A DNA stretch of 64,000 nucleotides from Actinomycetes bacterium (GCA_023389745.1 JAEWED010000009.1:1-64000), one strand, 5' to 3'; counted from the first letter of the stretch, positions 27,080 to 35,842 are shown. A program made the numbers and translations. The notes: generated by a model not told the origin, from the sequence alone.

Positions 27080-27133
27080 GGTCGGCGGCAGCGGCGCGCG
27101 AGGGGTGCGCACGCTGGAACCGAGGAGACCCGC

Positions 27134-29029
27134 ATGCAGCCGAAGCCGGCGACCGACGCGACCCGAGCCGTGCTCGCACGGGCAGCCGAGCTCCTCGAGC
27201 GTGACGACCGTCGGGACTTCGCCGATGCGTCCCGTGGCCTCGTCGCCCCGCTGCCCGACGGCGGTTCGATCCTGGACGACCAGGGCGGCCAGGTGTGGGA
27301 CGTCGGCCAGTACCAGTGGGTGAACGAGGGCGCCTGCCCGGACTCGGTGCACCCGAGCCTGCGCCGGCAGACGCAGCTGCTCACCCTGCACGGGCTCTTC
27401 GAGGTCTGCGAGGGCATCTACCAGGTGCGCTCGGCCGACCTCGCGAACATGACGATCATCGAGGGCGACACGGGCGTCGTGCTCGTCGATCCGCTCACCG
27501 CGCCGCCGACGGCCCGGGCAGCGCTGGAGCTGTACACCGAGCACCGCGGCGAGCGCCCGGTGCACGCGGTCATCCACACCCACAGCCACATCGACCACTA
27601 CGGCGGCGTGCGTGGCGTCACCAACGACGACGACGTCGCAGCCGGTCGCACCCGCATCATCGCCCCGGTCGGCTTCACCGAGGCGGCGCTGTCGGAGAAC
27701 GTGCTCGCGGGCAACGCGATGGGACGCCGAGCCAGCTACATGTACGGCCCACTCCTGCCGAAGGGCCCCACCGGCACGGTCTCGCCCGCCCTCGGGCTCG
27801 GCATCCCGCTCGCGGCGACCAGCTTCATGGTCCCCACCGACGAGATCGTCGACGACGTGCAGCGCATGACGATCGACGGCGTCGAGTTCGTCTTCATGCT
27901 GGCCCCCGACACCGAGGCGCCCGCCGAGATGCTGTTCCACCTGCCCGGCTTCTCGGCGCTGTGCACCGCCGAGGATGCGACCCACACCCTGCACAACCTG
28001 TACACGCTGCGCGGCGCCCGAACGAGGGACGCCAAGGCGTGGGCGTACTACATCGACAAGGCGATCGAGCTCTTCGCCGCCGACTCCGAGCTGTGCTTCG
28101 CGCAGCACCACTGGCCCACCTGGGGTCGTGAGCACGTCGTCGAGTTCCTCGAGTCACAGCGCGACGCGTACCGCTACCTGCACGACCAGACGCTGCGCCT
28201 GGCGAACCACGGCGAGAACATGGTCGAGATCGCCGAGCAGCTCGAGTTCCCCGCCTCGATCGGCGAACGGTGGTGCAACCGCGGCTACTACGGCTCGGTC
28301 AACCACAACGCGAAGGCCGTCTACAACCTGTACCTGGGATGGTTCGACGGGAACCCGTCGACGCTGCACCCGTTGCCGCCGGTCGACTCGAGTGTGAAGT
28401 ACGTCGAGTACATGGGTGGCGCCGCCGCGGTGATCGAGCGGGCGCGCGGCGACTTCGACTCGGGCGAGTACCGCTGGGTCGCGCAGGTGCTGAACCACGT
28501 CGTGTTCGCCGACGCCGGCAACACCGAGGCGCGGCAGCTGCTGGCCGACACCCTCGAGCAGCTCGGCTACCAGTCCGAGAACGGGGTGTGGCGGAACTTC
28601 TACCTGACCGGCGCACAGGAGCTCCGAATCGGCACCCTCGACCTGGGCGCCCGAGGGTTCGTGAGCCCCGACACCATCGCGGCCATGCCCGTCGAGATGG
28701 TCGTCGACTACCTGGCGGTCCGGCTCGACGGACCGGCCGCCGACGGCGAGCACCTGGTCGTCAACCTCGAGCTCAGCGATCCCGACGAGGTCCGTGTGCT
28801 CGAGGTCCGCCGCTCCGTGCTGCACAGCGCTGTCGGCTCCCGGCGGCCGGACGCAGGGGTGACGCTCCGGATGACGACCGCCGCGTTCAAGGTCCTCGTG
28901 ACCTCGGGGGACCTCGACGAGCAGATCGCCGCCGGCGAGGTCGCGGTCGAGGGCGACGTCGCGGTCTGGCGCCGGTTCCGGGAGCTGCTCGACGACTTCT
29001 CGTTCTGGTTCCCGATCATCGAGCCCTGA
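27134..29029 (+). CDS. Alkyl sulfatase, BDS1/SdsA1-like metallo-beta-lactamase type
   Basis: A 631-residue Zn-dependent sulfatase that releases sulfate from primary or secondary alkyl sulfates. The metallo-hydrolase motif THSHIDHYGG is at 149-158; further conserved stretches are GRRASYMYGPLLPKGPTGTV, LCTAEDATHTLHNLYTLRGARTRDAKAW and AQHHWPTWG. An alpha-helical dimerisation region follows, then a SCP2-like C-terminal domain (from about residue 520) that gathers the hydrophobic chain. Length and domain order are normal. No signal peptide is seen. GGAG lies before the ATG, and a TAGGGT at 27077-27082, overlapping the TAG stop of the previous gene, is a likely -10 box. Confidence 0.93.
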   Translation: MQPKPATDATRAVLARAAELLERDDRRDFADASRGLVAPLPDGGSILDDQGGQVWDVGQYQWVNEGACPDSVHPSLRRQTQLLTLHGLFEVCEGIYQVRSADLANMTIIEGDTGVVLVDPLTAPPTARAALELYTEHRGERPVHAVIHTHSHIDHYGGVRGVTNDDDVAAGRTRIIAPVGFTEAALSENVLAGNAMGRRASYMYGPLLPKGPTGTVSPALGLGIPLAATSFMVPTDEIVDDVQRMTIDGVEFVFMLAPDTEAPAEMLFHLPGFSALCTAEDATHTLHNLYTLRGARTRDAKAWAYYIDKAIELFAADSELCFAQHHWPTWGREHVVEFLESQRDAYRYLHDQTLRLANHGENMVEIAEQLEFPASIGERWCNRGYYGSVNHNAKAVYNLYLGWFDGNPSTLHPLPPVDSSVKYVEYMGGAAAVIERARGDFDSGEYRWVAQVLNHVVFADAGNTEARQLLADTLEQLGYQSENGVWRNFYLTGAQELRIGTLDLGARGFVSPDTIAAMPVEMVVDYLAVRLDGPAADGEHLVVNLELSDPDEVRVLEVRRSVLHSAVGSRRPDAGVTLRMTTAAFKVLVTSGDLDEQIAAGEVAVEGDVAVWRRFRELLDDFSFWFPIIEP

Positions 29030-29054
29030 CCGGCTGCTCGAGCACCGTCGACCA

Positions 29055-29096
29055 GCGCCGGATCACCGGCGCCGGATCACCAGCGCCGGATCACTC
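29055..29096. repeat. Three 14-bp tandem repeats at a gene end
   Basis: Units GCGCCGGATCACC plus one base at 29055-29068, 29069-29082 and 29083-29096. The last unit contains the stop codon (29091-29093) of the minus-strand thioesterase gene, so in reading direction the stop region is followed by two echoes. Confidence 0.9.
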
Positions 29097-29555
29097 CGAC
29101 TCGCGAGCGGCACCGACGACGTAGATCAGCTGGCCCGACGCGACCTTGACGCCGGACGCCGTGCGGACCTCGGCCTCGCAGAACACGACGCCGCGTCCGC
29201 GGCGGGTGACCCACCCCTCGGCGACCAGGTCTTCCTGGCGGACCGGGCCGAGGTAGCGCACCGACATCTCGATCGTGGAGAACGGTCGTGGGTCCGGATA
29301 CGCGGTGCCGATCGGCGGGACCACCACGGTGTCGATCAGCGTCGCGATCGCGCCGCCGTGCATCAGCCCCTGGGGCTGGTTGAGCTCGCCGCGCCACGGC
29401 AGCGACATGCGTGCGTAGTCACGGCGCAGCTCGTCGACGACGATGCCGACGACGTTCGAGAAGTACGTGTGACCGGGCCACGTGCCGAAGTGGGACCACC
29501 GTTCGAGCACCGACTGCGGCAGGAGGTCGAACTGTTCGGCGCGCCACGACGTCAT
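29091..29555 (-). CDS. PaaI-like hotdog-fold thioesterase
   Basis: A 154-residue hotdog protein likely to hydrolyse an acyl-CoA. The motif QGLMHGGAIATLIDTVV (about residues 60-76) is the usual HGG catalytic helix region, and YLGPVRQEDLVAEGWVTRRGRGVVFCEAEV is the paired strand region. The start at 29555 is preferred over upstream starts because the preceding part is antisense and lacks homology. Cytoplasmic. It lies between the sulfatase and the FadA6-like thiolase, on the opposite strand. Confidence 0.84.
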   Translation of the reverse strand: MTSWRAEQFDLLPQSVLERWSHFGTWPGHTYFSNVVGIVVDELRRDYARMSLPWRGELNQPQGLMHGGAIATLIDTVVVPPIGTAYPDPRPFSTIEMSVRYLGPVRQEDLVAEGWVTRRGRGVVFCEAEVRTASGVKVASGQLIYVVGAARESE

Positions 29556-29737
29556 GGCAGTGAGTGTTGCAGGTCCGGAGCGGCACATGAGGCGCCGAGT
29601 GGCGGTCATCGGCCGCGCGGCGAGCGGGTCCCACGTGGCCCGGAACGGTGACGGCACCTACGGTGTTCGCAGTCGCGAGTCGGCTCGATCGATCACCAGC
29701 GTCGCCGGTCCCGGCGGCCCGTTCCGGAGGTACCCCC

Positions 29738-30886
29738 ATGGCAGAGGCCTACATCATCGACACCGTTCGCACGCCGGTCGGGCGTCGCGGCGGCGGCCTC
29801 TCACAGGTCCACCCCGCCGACCTGGGCGCGCACGTGCTGAACGCCCTCGTCGAGCGCACCGGCATCGATCCCTCGACGGTCGAGGACGTCGTGTTCGGCT
29901 GCCTCGACACCATCGGCCCGCAGGCCGGCGACATCGCTCGCACCTGCTGGCTCGCCGCCGGTCTGCCCGAAGAGGTGCCGGGCACCACCATCGACCGCCA
30001 GTGCGGTTCGTCGCAGCAGGCCGTGCACTTCGCGGCGCAGGGCGTCATGTCGGGCACCCAGGACCTGGTCGTCGCCGGCGGTGTGCAGAACATGTCGGCC
30101 ATCCCGATCTCCTCCGCGATGCTCGTCGCGGAGCAGTTCGGCTTCACCGATCCGTTCTCGGGCTCCGAGGGCTGGGTGAAGCGCTACGGCGACCAGGAGG
30201 TCAGCCAGTTCGTCGGTGCCGAGATGATCGCCCGCGACTGGGACCTCACCCGTGAGGAGATGGAGGACTTCGCGGTGCAGTCCCACGAGCGTGCGATCGC
30301 CGCACGTGCCGAGGGTCGCTTCGACTCCCAGATCGTCCCCTTCGGCGAGATCACCCAGGACGAGGGCCCGCGTGAGCCGAACATCGAGAAGATCCGCTCG
30401 TTGAAGCCGCTGACCGAGGGCGGCCGTCTGACCGCCGCGGTCGCGTCGCAGATCTCCGACGGCGCCGCGGCGATGCTCATCGCCTCGGAGCGCGCCGTCG
30501 AGCAGTACGGCCTGAAGCCCCGTGCCCGTGTGCACCACCTGTCGGTGCGCGGTGAGGACCCGATCCGCATGCTGTCCGCGCCGATCCCGGCGACCCGCTA
30601 CGCGCTCGACAAGGCCGGCATGACCCTCGACGAGATCGACCTGGTCGAGATCAACGAGGCGTTCGCGTCGGTCGTGCTGGCCTGGGCCAAGGAGCTCGAC
30701 GCCGACATGTCCAAGGTGAACGTGAACGGCGGCGCGATCGCCCTCGGCCACCCGCTCGGCGCGACCGGCGTGCGGCTCATGACCACGCTGCTCAACGAGC
30801 TCGAGCGCACCGGTGGCCGCTACGGCCTGCAGACCATGTGCGAAGGCGGCGGCCAGGCGAACGTCACGATCATCGAGCGCCTGTAG
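29738..30886 (+). CDS. Thiolase, FadA6-like (steroid ring catabolism type)
   Basis: A 382-residue thiolase. Catalytic residues are C89 in DRQCGSSQQA, the histidine in GGAIALGHPLGATG and C368 in MCEGGGQANVTIIERL; NEAF is present. The sequence follows mycobacterial FadA6 closely from memory (opening with AYVIDAVRTxVGxRGG, GVQNMSxIPISSAM, YGDQExSQF), the thiolase of late C/D-ring steps in cholesterol degradation, but a general acetyl-CoA acetyltransferase role is not excluded. GGAGG lies 8 nt before the ATG at 29738. The gene end is echoed twice downstream. Confidence 0.88.
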   Translation: MAEAYIIDTVRTPVGRRGGGLSQVHPADLGAHVLNALVERTGIDPSTVEDVVFGCLDTIGPQAGDIARTCWLAAGLPEEVPGTTIDRQCGSSQQAVHFAAQGVMSGTQDLVVAGGVQNMSAIPISSAMLVAEQFGFTDPFSGSEGWVKRYGDQEVSQFVGAEMIARDWDLTREEMEDFAVQSHERAIAARAEGRFDSQIVPFGEITQDEGPREPNIEKIRSLKPLTEGGRLTAAVASQISDGAAAMLIASERAVEQYGLKPRARVHHLSVRGEDPIRMLSAPIPATRYALDKAGMTLDEIDLVEINEAFASVVLAWAKELDADMSKVNVNGGAIALGHPLGATGVRLMTTLLNELERTGGRYGLQTMCEGGGQANVTIIERL

Positions 30887-31059
30887 TCCGGGAGTGAGCG
30901 CTCTGACGGAGTCGGAGCCAGTGTGGGAGCGAACGTCACGATCATCGAGCGGATCTGAGCGAAGCGAGGATCCGGTCGGGATCGTTCCTCACGCGTCGGC
31001 GGAGCTGACGGGCGGAGGGTGGGGTCGGCGGACGTGTCACGATCATCGAGCGGCTGTAG
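30857..31059 (+). repeat. Three dispersed copies of the thiolase 3' end
   Basis: The last codons of the thiolase, starting GCGAACGTCACGATCATC at 30857 and ending at its TAG (30886), recur as 23 identical bases at 30929-30951 and as a 23-of-24 match at 31036-31059 that again ends CTGTAG. Spacer DNA between copies is not thiolase-like. The 284-bp gap 30887-31170 otherwise shows no gene. Confidence 0.9.
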
Positions 31060-31170
31060 TTCCCCTCCTCGGCGTGACCGACGTCGCGCAGAGAAAGCTT
31101 CAGCTGCAGTGCAGATGATCCGATAGCAGTCGGGTCCGGCGAGCCCGCGCTCACGTCGGCAACCCACTCA

Positions 31171-31902
31171 ATGTCTGATCTCGACCACTCCCACTCACCG
31201 CTGCCCGACCTCGAGGATCCGAGCGTCACGAGGCTGATGGTCCGGCGCCACGACGATCGGGCGGCCGGGCTGCTGGCCCACTCCGGCCCGGTGGTCACGA
31301 GCATCTCGATGGTGGTTCCCGCCGGCGGCTCCGCCGGCGAGCGCCACGTCGAGGGGCTCGAGGCCTGGAACCCGGACCGCATCCGCGTCGAGGTCCTGGT
31401 CATGGAATCTCCCGAGGATCCCGCTCGATCGACCCTCCGCGACCGACTGGCCCGGTCCGGGCGTTCGTGGCGCGTCCTGCCACGCCCGCAGGGCGGACGG
31501 GTCGCCGCGCTGTCGATGTCGGCCCAGGACGCCGAGCACGAGTTCGTCCTGATCGGCAGCGGCGGACCGTCGCCGTACGCGCTCATCGGCCCCGCCCTGT
31601 CCCACATGTGGGCCGAGGGCGGTGACGCCGCGCTGCTCGACATCGGCCACGAGGGCGACCTCGACGAGCCGACCGTGTGCGACACCTCGATGGAGCTCGC
31701 CGTGTGGCTGGGCCTCAGCGGTGTGCCCGTTCCCGGCCGGCTGGTGCTGCTGCGCCGCTGGGTCGCCAGGTGGCTCTTCAACGAGCTGACCCGTGCGATC
31801 TCGCCCGCCGACGAGGTCGCCGATCGGGCTCGGTTGCTCGGCATCGGCGTCGTCCGGATGTCGCTCGACGCGGGACCGCACGACACCGTGCAGCTCCGCT
31901 GA
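31171..31902 (+). CDS. Hypothetical protein, weakly glycosyltransferase-like
   Basis: A 243-residue soluble protein of unknown function. VTSISMVVPAGGSAGERHVEGLEAW, VEVLVMESPEDPARSTLRDRLARSG and HEFVLIGSGGPSPYALIGPALSHMW resemble the strand order of GT-A (family 2) glycosyltransferases, but the DxD metal motif is not clear and the protein is short. The C-terminal part contains two basic/hydrophobic helices (VLLRRWVARWLFNELTRAI). No ribosome site is visible before the ATG. It lies between the thiolase echoes and the palindrome of the ACAD gene. Confidence 0.6.
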   Translation: MSDLDHSHSPLPDLEDPSVTRLMVRRHDDRAAGLLAHSGPVVTSISMVVPAGGSAGERHVEGLEAWNPDRIRVEVLVMESPEDPARSTLRDRLARSGRSWRVLPRPQGGRVAALSMSAQDAEHEFVLIGSGGPSPYALIGPALSHMWAEGGDAALLDIGHEGDLDEPTVCDTSMELAVWLGLSGVPVPGRLVLLRRWVARWLFNELTRAISPADEVADRARLLGIGVVRMSLDAGPHDTVQLR

Positions 31903-31942
31903 GAGGGCGCCCGCTCCGAGCGGGCCGACGAGCCCCGCCGGG

Positions 31943-31972
31943 CACAGAACTGGAACCGGTTCCAGTTCTGTG
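31943..31972. promoter_or_regulatory. Perfect 30-bp palindromic operator, KstR-like core
   Basis: The left arm CACAGAACTGGAACC is followed directly by its exact reverse complement. The core TGGAACCGGTTCCA fits the TnnAACnnGTTnnA pattern of the TetR repressor KstR of cholesterol catabolism. It ends 3 nt before a -10-like TACGCT (31976-31981) that stands 7 nt from the GTG of an acyl-CoA dehydrogenase gene, so it covers the -35 region. Confidence 0.75.
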
Positions 31973-31988
31973 GCCTACGCTGCGGCCC

Positions 31989-33224
31989 GTGGATTTCGAG
32001 GACTCACCAGAGCTGGCGACCTTCCGTGCCGAGGTCCGGGAGTTCCTGGACGCACACGCAGTGCTCAAGCGTGGCGACGAGCGCGACTGGTCCCGCAACG
32101 GCGCGGCGACCGACCCCGAGATCGCTGCGGACTACCGGGCCCGGTGCCACGCCTGGCAGCGGCTGCTGTTCGACGAGGGCTGGGCGGGTCTCACCTGGCC
32201 CGAGCGTTTCGGCGGACGTGGACTCAGCGCGGCGTACCAGATCGTGTTCAACCAGGAGCTCGCCCGCTACGACGCGACGTCGGGGTTCATCACCGCCGCG
32301 CAGGCGCTCGTCGGTCCGACGCTGATGCAGCACGGCACCGCCGATCAGCAGGCCCGCTACATCGCCCCGCTGCTCTCGGGCGAGGAGTCGTGGTGCCAGC
32401 TCTTCTCCGAGCCGGGCGCCGGTTCGGACCTGGCGGCGATGGCGACCCGCGCGGTGTTCGACGAGGCCGCCGGCGAGTGGGTGGTCACCGGCCAGAAGGT
32501 GTGGACGTCGAGCGCGCAGCACGCGAAGTTCGGCATCCTCGTCGCTCGGACCGACCCCGACGTTCCCAAGCACGAGGGCCTGACGTTCTTCATCGTCGCC
32601 ATGGACACCCCCGGCATCGAGGTCCGTCCGCTGGTGCAGGCACAGGGGGTGGCGCACTTCAACGAGGTGTTCCTCTCCGACGTCCGCATCCCCGCCGCGA
32701 ACGTCGTGGGTGAGGTCGGCAACGGTTGGAAGGTCACCCGCACGACGCTGAAGTCCGAGAGCTCGATGATCTCGGGCGCCGGTCAGGCGACGGGGTACGC
32801 GGCGGTGCTGTCGACGGTGCGCCGGGTGGGGCTGGAGCACGACCCGATCATCCGCCAGCGTCTCGCACAGGTCTGGGCCGACGAGCACATCCTGAAGTGG
32901 ATGGGCTGGCGCAGCCAGACCGCGGTGATGACCGGTCGCTACGAGCTGGCGCTGCACGGCTCGCTCCTGAAGAACTTCTTCACGCGCTCGCTCGCCCGCC
33001 GCGTCGAGCTCGCCGTCGACGTCGAGGGTGCCGAGGGCATGCTCTGGCACGACGCAGAGGGGGACGGCTTCTGGCAGTACCAGTGCCTGAACCAGTTCGC
33101 CTCACGCATCGGGGGAGGGACCGAGGAGGTCCACCGCAACAACCTGGGGGAGCAGGCGCTCGGGTTGCCGCGCGAGCCGTCGATCGACCGCGAACTGCCC
33201 TGGACGCAGACCAAGCGCTCCTGA
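31989..33224 (+). CDS. Acyl-CoA dehydrogenase (FadE-like)
   Basis: A 411-residue FAD enzyme that oxidises an acyl-CoA to the 2-enoyl-CoA. Typical segments are WPERFGGRGLSAAYQIVFNQELARY, WCQLFSEPGAGSDLAAMATRA, VTGQKVWTSSAQHAKFGILVARTD and the C-terminal FASRIGGGTEEVHRNNLGEQALGLPREP. The type resembles the larger-substrate FadE proteins of steroid and branched-lipid catabolism. GTG at 31989 is set by the leaderless promoter layout (TACGCT, 7 nt) and the family N-terminus. The operator next to it suggests TetR control. Confidence 0.9.
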   Translation: MDFEDSPELATFRAEVREFLDAHAVLKRGDERDWSRNGAATDPEIAADYRARCHAWQRLLFDEGWAGLTWPERFGGRGLSAAYQIVFNQELARYDATSGFITAAQALVGPTLMQHGTADQQARYIAPLLSGEESWCQLFSEPGAGSDLAAMATRAVFDEAAGEWVVTGQKVWTSSAQHAKFGILVARTDPDVPKHEGLTFFIVAMDTPGIEVRPLVQAQGVAHFNEVFLSDVRIPAANVVGEVGNGWKVTRTTLKSESSMISGAGQATGYAAVLSTVRRVGLEHDPIIRQRLAQVWADEHILKWMGWRSQTAVMTGRYELALHGSLLKNFFTRSLARRVELAVDVEGAEGMLWHDAEGDGFWQYQCLNQFASRIGGGTEEVHRNNLGEQALGLPREPSIDRELPWTQTKRS

Positions 33225-33293
33225 CGGAGCGACCGACCGGCCGGTGCGCCAGAGGGCGACGACAGGCGCCGAACAGATGACAGGGGGATGCAG

Positions 33294-34106
33294 ATGATGC
33301 TCGAGGGCAAGACCGCAGTGGTGACCGGGATCGGGCCCGGCATGGGCCGCGACATCTCGTTGGGCCTGGCACGTGAGGGCGCGGATGTCGTGCTCGTCGC
33401 CCGGTCCGACAAGGTCGTCCCGTCGGTCGCCGAGGAGATCCGGGCGCTGGGACGCAACGCGTACCCGGTGTACGGCAACATCGCGAAGGCCGACGAGTGC
33501 GCCCGCATCGCGGACGAGGTCGCCGCGGTGGTCGGCGACGCAGGCGTCGACATCCTGGTGAACTCGGCGTTCCACGGCGGTGAGCACGTGCGCTTCGAGG
33601 ACGCCGACCTGGCCCGGTGGCGCCGACCCGTCGACATCAACTACTTCGGCACGCTGCAGCTCACCCAGGCGATGTTGCCGCAGCTGAAGGCGGCGTCGGC
33701 CCGGACCGGCGACGCCCGCATCGTGATGATCAACACGATGTCGACCCAGTGGCTCGAGAAGGGCGCCGCGTCGTACGCGGGTTCGAAGGCCGCGCTGGGC
33801 GCGGTGACCAAGACCTTGGCCCTCGAGCTCGGCGAGCACGGCATCCGGGTCAACGCCGTGCACCCCGGCTACATCTGGGGCGACAGCGTCAAGATCTACT
33901 TCGAGTGGCAGGCGAACGACCGCGGTGGCGACGCGACCTGGCAGGACATCTACGACGAGCGCGCCGCCGAGACGGCGCTCGGCTACCTGCCGCACTCCTC
34001 GGAGATCGCGGGCGCCGTGGTGTTCTTCGCCTCACCGTTGGCCAAGTGCGTCACCGGCACGGCGCTGCCCGTGAACGCCGGTCACTGGATGCCGCCGAGC
34101 GCGTAG
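33294..34106 (+). CDS. SDR family oxidoreductase
   Basis: A 270-residue NAD(P)-dependent dehydrogenase. The nucleotide motif is TGIGPGMG (about residues 11-18), a variant of TGxxxGxG, followed by VLVARS; the NNAG motif is altered to NSAFHGG; catalytic Ser lies in INTMS and Tyr/Lys in YAGSK. Three ATG codons (33288, 33294, 33297) compete; AGGGGG at 33282-33287 favours 33294 or 33297. It follows the ACAD gene by about 70 bp and may be co-transcribed, acting on a hydroxyacyl- or steroid-type substrate (inference). Confidence 0.86.
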   Translation: MMLEGKTAVVTGIGPGMGRDISLGLAREGADVVLVARSDKVVPSVAEEIRALGRNAYPVYGNIAKADECARIADEVAAVVGDAGVDILVNSAFHGGEHVRFEDADLARWRRPVDINYFGTLQLTQAMLPQLKAASARTGDARIVMINTMSTQWLEKGAASYAGSKAALGAVTKTLALELGEHGIRVNAVHPGYIWGDSVKIYFEWQANDRGGDATWQDIYDERAAETALGYLPHSSEIAGAVVFFASPLAKCVTGTALPVNAGHWMPPSA

Positions 34107-34134
34107 GTCGTCCGAAGGCGCGACGCCCGCAGCG

Positions 34135-34425
34135 TCAGTCGTTCCGCTCGGCGCGCCGAGCCTTGCGACGTGCGCGTCGGCGGGTGAACACCGCGACGGT
34201 CCCGACGGCCGCGCCGAGCAGGGCGGTGCCGGTGAGCGTGATCCACAGCGGCACGTCGTTCATCGAGAAGAACAGGAAGTTGACCGTGACCCGCTGTCGG
34301 TTCGACAGGATGAACGCGATCAGGATGATCCCGAGCAGCCCTCCGACGAGGAGCTTCGGGCTGAAGCGGAAGCCGTAGTTCTCACCGGTCGATTCGAGCT
34401 GGCGCTTGTTCGGAAGGTCGGCCAT
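34135..34425 (-). CDS. LapA domain (DUF1049) membrane protein
   Basis: A 96-residue protein with two membrane helices (LLVGGLLGIILIAFILSN and LWITLTGTALLGAAVGTVAVF) joined by RQRVTVNFLFFSMNDVP, the usual LapA/DUF1049 pattern, and a basic C-terminal tail (RRRARRKARRAERND). In Gram-negatives LapA helps control LPS synthesis; in actinobacteria its role is unknown. Confidence 0.86.
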   Translation of the reverse strand: MADLPNKRQLESTGENYGFRFSPKLLVGGLLGIILIAFILSNRQRVTVNFLFFSMNDVPLWITLTGTALLGAAVGTVAVFTRRRARRKARRAERND

Positions 34426-34488
34426 CGGGACTCCAACGAGGTGCTGCGCCCGCGGTGGCGAGCGTCGCGACTCAGGATACGGAGGGTC

Positions 34489-35340
34489 TCAGGCCGCGGG
34501 GGTGACCCAGTCGGCGATGAGCCGGGCCTGCGACTCGAGCACCGGCAGCACCTCGTCCGCGGGCGCCGAGGGCAGCCGGAACACGCACTCGGTGACGCCG
34601 ATCTCTGCGAAGTGCTCGAGCTTGTCGGCACTCGGATGGGAGCCGAAGGGCACGATGCGCATGGCCTCGGGATCGCGGCCGGCCGCGGCGACGGCGTCCT
34701 TGAAACGTGGGATCTGCTCCGCCAGGCCCGCACCGCCGATCGGGATCCAACCGTCGCCGTACTCCGCGATGTGGGCGAACAGCTTCGGTCCCGCGCCGCC
34801 GCCGACGAGCACCGGGACGTGCTGCTGCGGCTTCGGCCAGGACCACGTGTCGGGGAACGAGACGTACTCGCCGTCGAACGAGGCGACCTCGTCGTTCCAC
34901 AGCGCGCGCATGGCGAGCATGTGCTCACGGGTGTGCGCCCGGCGGGTCCGGTAGTCGACCCCGTGGTCCTCCATCTCGTCCTCGTTCCAGCCGAACCCGA
35001 CGCCGAAGTCGAAACGACCGCCGGAGAGGTTCTGCAGCGTCGCGATCGCCTTGGCCGTCACGAGCGGCTCACGCTGTGCGGGCAGCATCACGCCGGTGCC
35101 GAGGCGGATCGTGCTCGTCATCGAGGCCGCGGCGGCGAGCGCGATCAGCGGGTCGACGGAGCGCTTGTACTCCTCGGCCAGCACGGCGTCACCGGTCGGC
35201 GGAGGGGTGCGGCGGCTCGTGGGGATGTGGGTGTGCTCGGGGATCCACACCGAGTCGAAGCCGAGCTCCTCGGCGGTCGCCGCCAGCTCGGGCACCTGCA
35301 TGGACTGGTCGGTTGCGAAGATCGTGACACCGAATCGCAC
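34489..35340 (-). CDS. LLM class F420-dependent oxidoreductase
   Basis: A 283-residue luciferase-like (TIM barrel) oxidoreductase expected to use F420. Typical parts are FGVTIFATDQSMQVPELAATAEELGFDSVWIPEHTHIP, IRLGTGVMLPAQREPLVTAKAIATLQNLSGGRFDFGVGFGWNEDEM, and VPVLVGGGAGPKLFAHIAEYGDGWIPIG. The substrate is unknown; related genes occur in mycobacterial steroid gene sets. The GTG at 35340 has GAGGGGGATCC just upstream, the same leader seen before the thiolase gene at 40449. Its promoter region holds one of three shared CTGACG palindromes. Confidence 0.9.
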   Translation of the reverse strand: MRFGVTIFATDQSMQVPELAATAEELGFDSVWIPEHTHIPTSRRTPPPTGDAVLAEEYKRSVDPLIALAAAASMTSTIRLGTGVMLPAQREPLVTAKAIATLQNLSGGRFDFGVGFGWNEDEMEDHGVDYRTRRAHTREHMLAMRALWNDEVASFDGEYVSFPDTWSWPKPQQHVPVLVGGGAGPKLFAHIAEYGDGWIPIGGAGLAEQIPRFKDAVAAAGRDPEAMRIVPFGSHPSADKLEHFAEIGVTECVFRLPSAPADEVLPVLESQARLIADWVTPAA

Positions 35341-35432
35341 GGATCCCCCTCGGGGTCGTTGGCCGACGACACCGACGGGCGGTGACGCGCGGACGTCCGC
35401 TCGTGGACGTCCGCGACCCAGGGTAGGGCAGG

Positions 35433-35453
35433 GATCTGACGGGTCGTCAGATC
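35433..35453. promoter_or_regulatory. Operator site A: CTGACG palindrome before the LLM gene
   Basis: Arms GATCTGAC and GTCAGATC flank GGGTC. The core 15 bp at 35436-35450 equals, on the opposite strand, the site before the FadE30-like gene. It lies 7 nt upstream of a -10-like TACCCT (35420-35425, minus strand) for the LLM gene and also overlaps the stop of the small gene at 35447, so it could double as terminator. Confidence 0.65.
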
Positions 35454-35668
35454 TTGTTGCGACGCCCGCCCGAGTTGCTCGGGTGCTCGGCGCGGTAGCG
35501 GCTCGAGTTCAGCGTGATCTCGAGCAGTTCGACCCAGTGGGCCTCGGTCGTGGCGCGTGCGGAGCGCCGACCGTCGCGGAACCCGGTCCGGTAGCCCAGG
35601 TAGGACCCGAGGTAGAGGCAGCCGATCGTGACGACGAGGCCGGCGGTGATGAGGAGGAAGGTGACCAT
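35447..35668 (-). CDS. Small single-span membrane protein
   Basis: A 73-residue protein: MVTFLLITAGLVVTIGCLYLGSYLGYRTGF forms one membrane helix followed by a basic, Ser/Arg-rich tail ending SNSGGRRNKI. The ATG at 35668 has a strong CGGAGGCG ribosome site about 7 nt upstream. No family is recognised. Most of the longer open frame upstream on this strand is antisense to the SDR gene and is not counted. Confidence 0.68.
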   Translation of the reverse strand: MVTFLLITAGLVVTIGCLYLGSYLGYRTGFRDGRRSARATTEAHWVELLEITLNSSRYRAEHPSNSGGRRNKI

Positions 35669-35818
35669 GTGACGCCTCCGAGGGGAAGGGGCTGCAGCTG
35701 GTCGGCTGGTCCGGCGAGCGCCGGTGCACTCATGTGTAGCCGCAACGGGGCGCGCCGGCCCAAACGCCGGACGTGAACATCGTGTATCCGGCGGCGCACC
35801 CGGGGTTTGTGCTCGAAC

Positions 35819-35833
35819 CTGACGCAGTGTCAG
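35819..35833. promoter_or_regulatory. Operator site B: CTGACG palindrome before an SDR gene
   Basis: CTGACGCAGTGTCAG has perfect 5-bp arms with a 5-bp spacer. It overlaps a -10-like CAGATT (35831-35836) that stands 6 nt before the ATG at 35843, so a bound repressor would cover the promoter. Confidence 0.65.
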
Positions 35834-35842
35834 ATTCTTGGC

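Noticed and set aside
31171..31902. Firm call as glycosyltransferase family 2
   Set aside because: The strand pattern is similar but the metal-binding DxD and a transmembrane or partner context are missing, so it is left as hypothetical.
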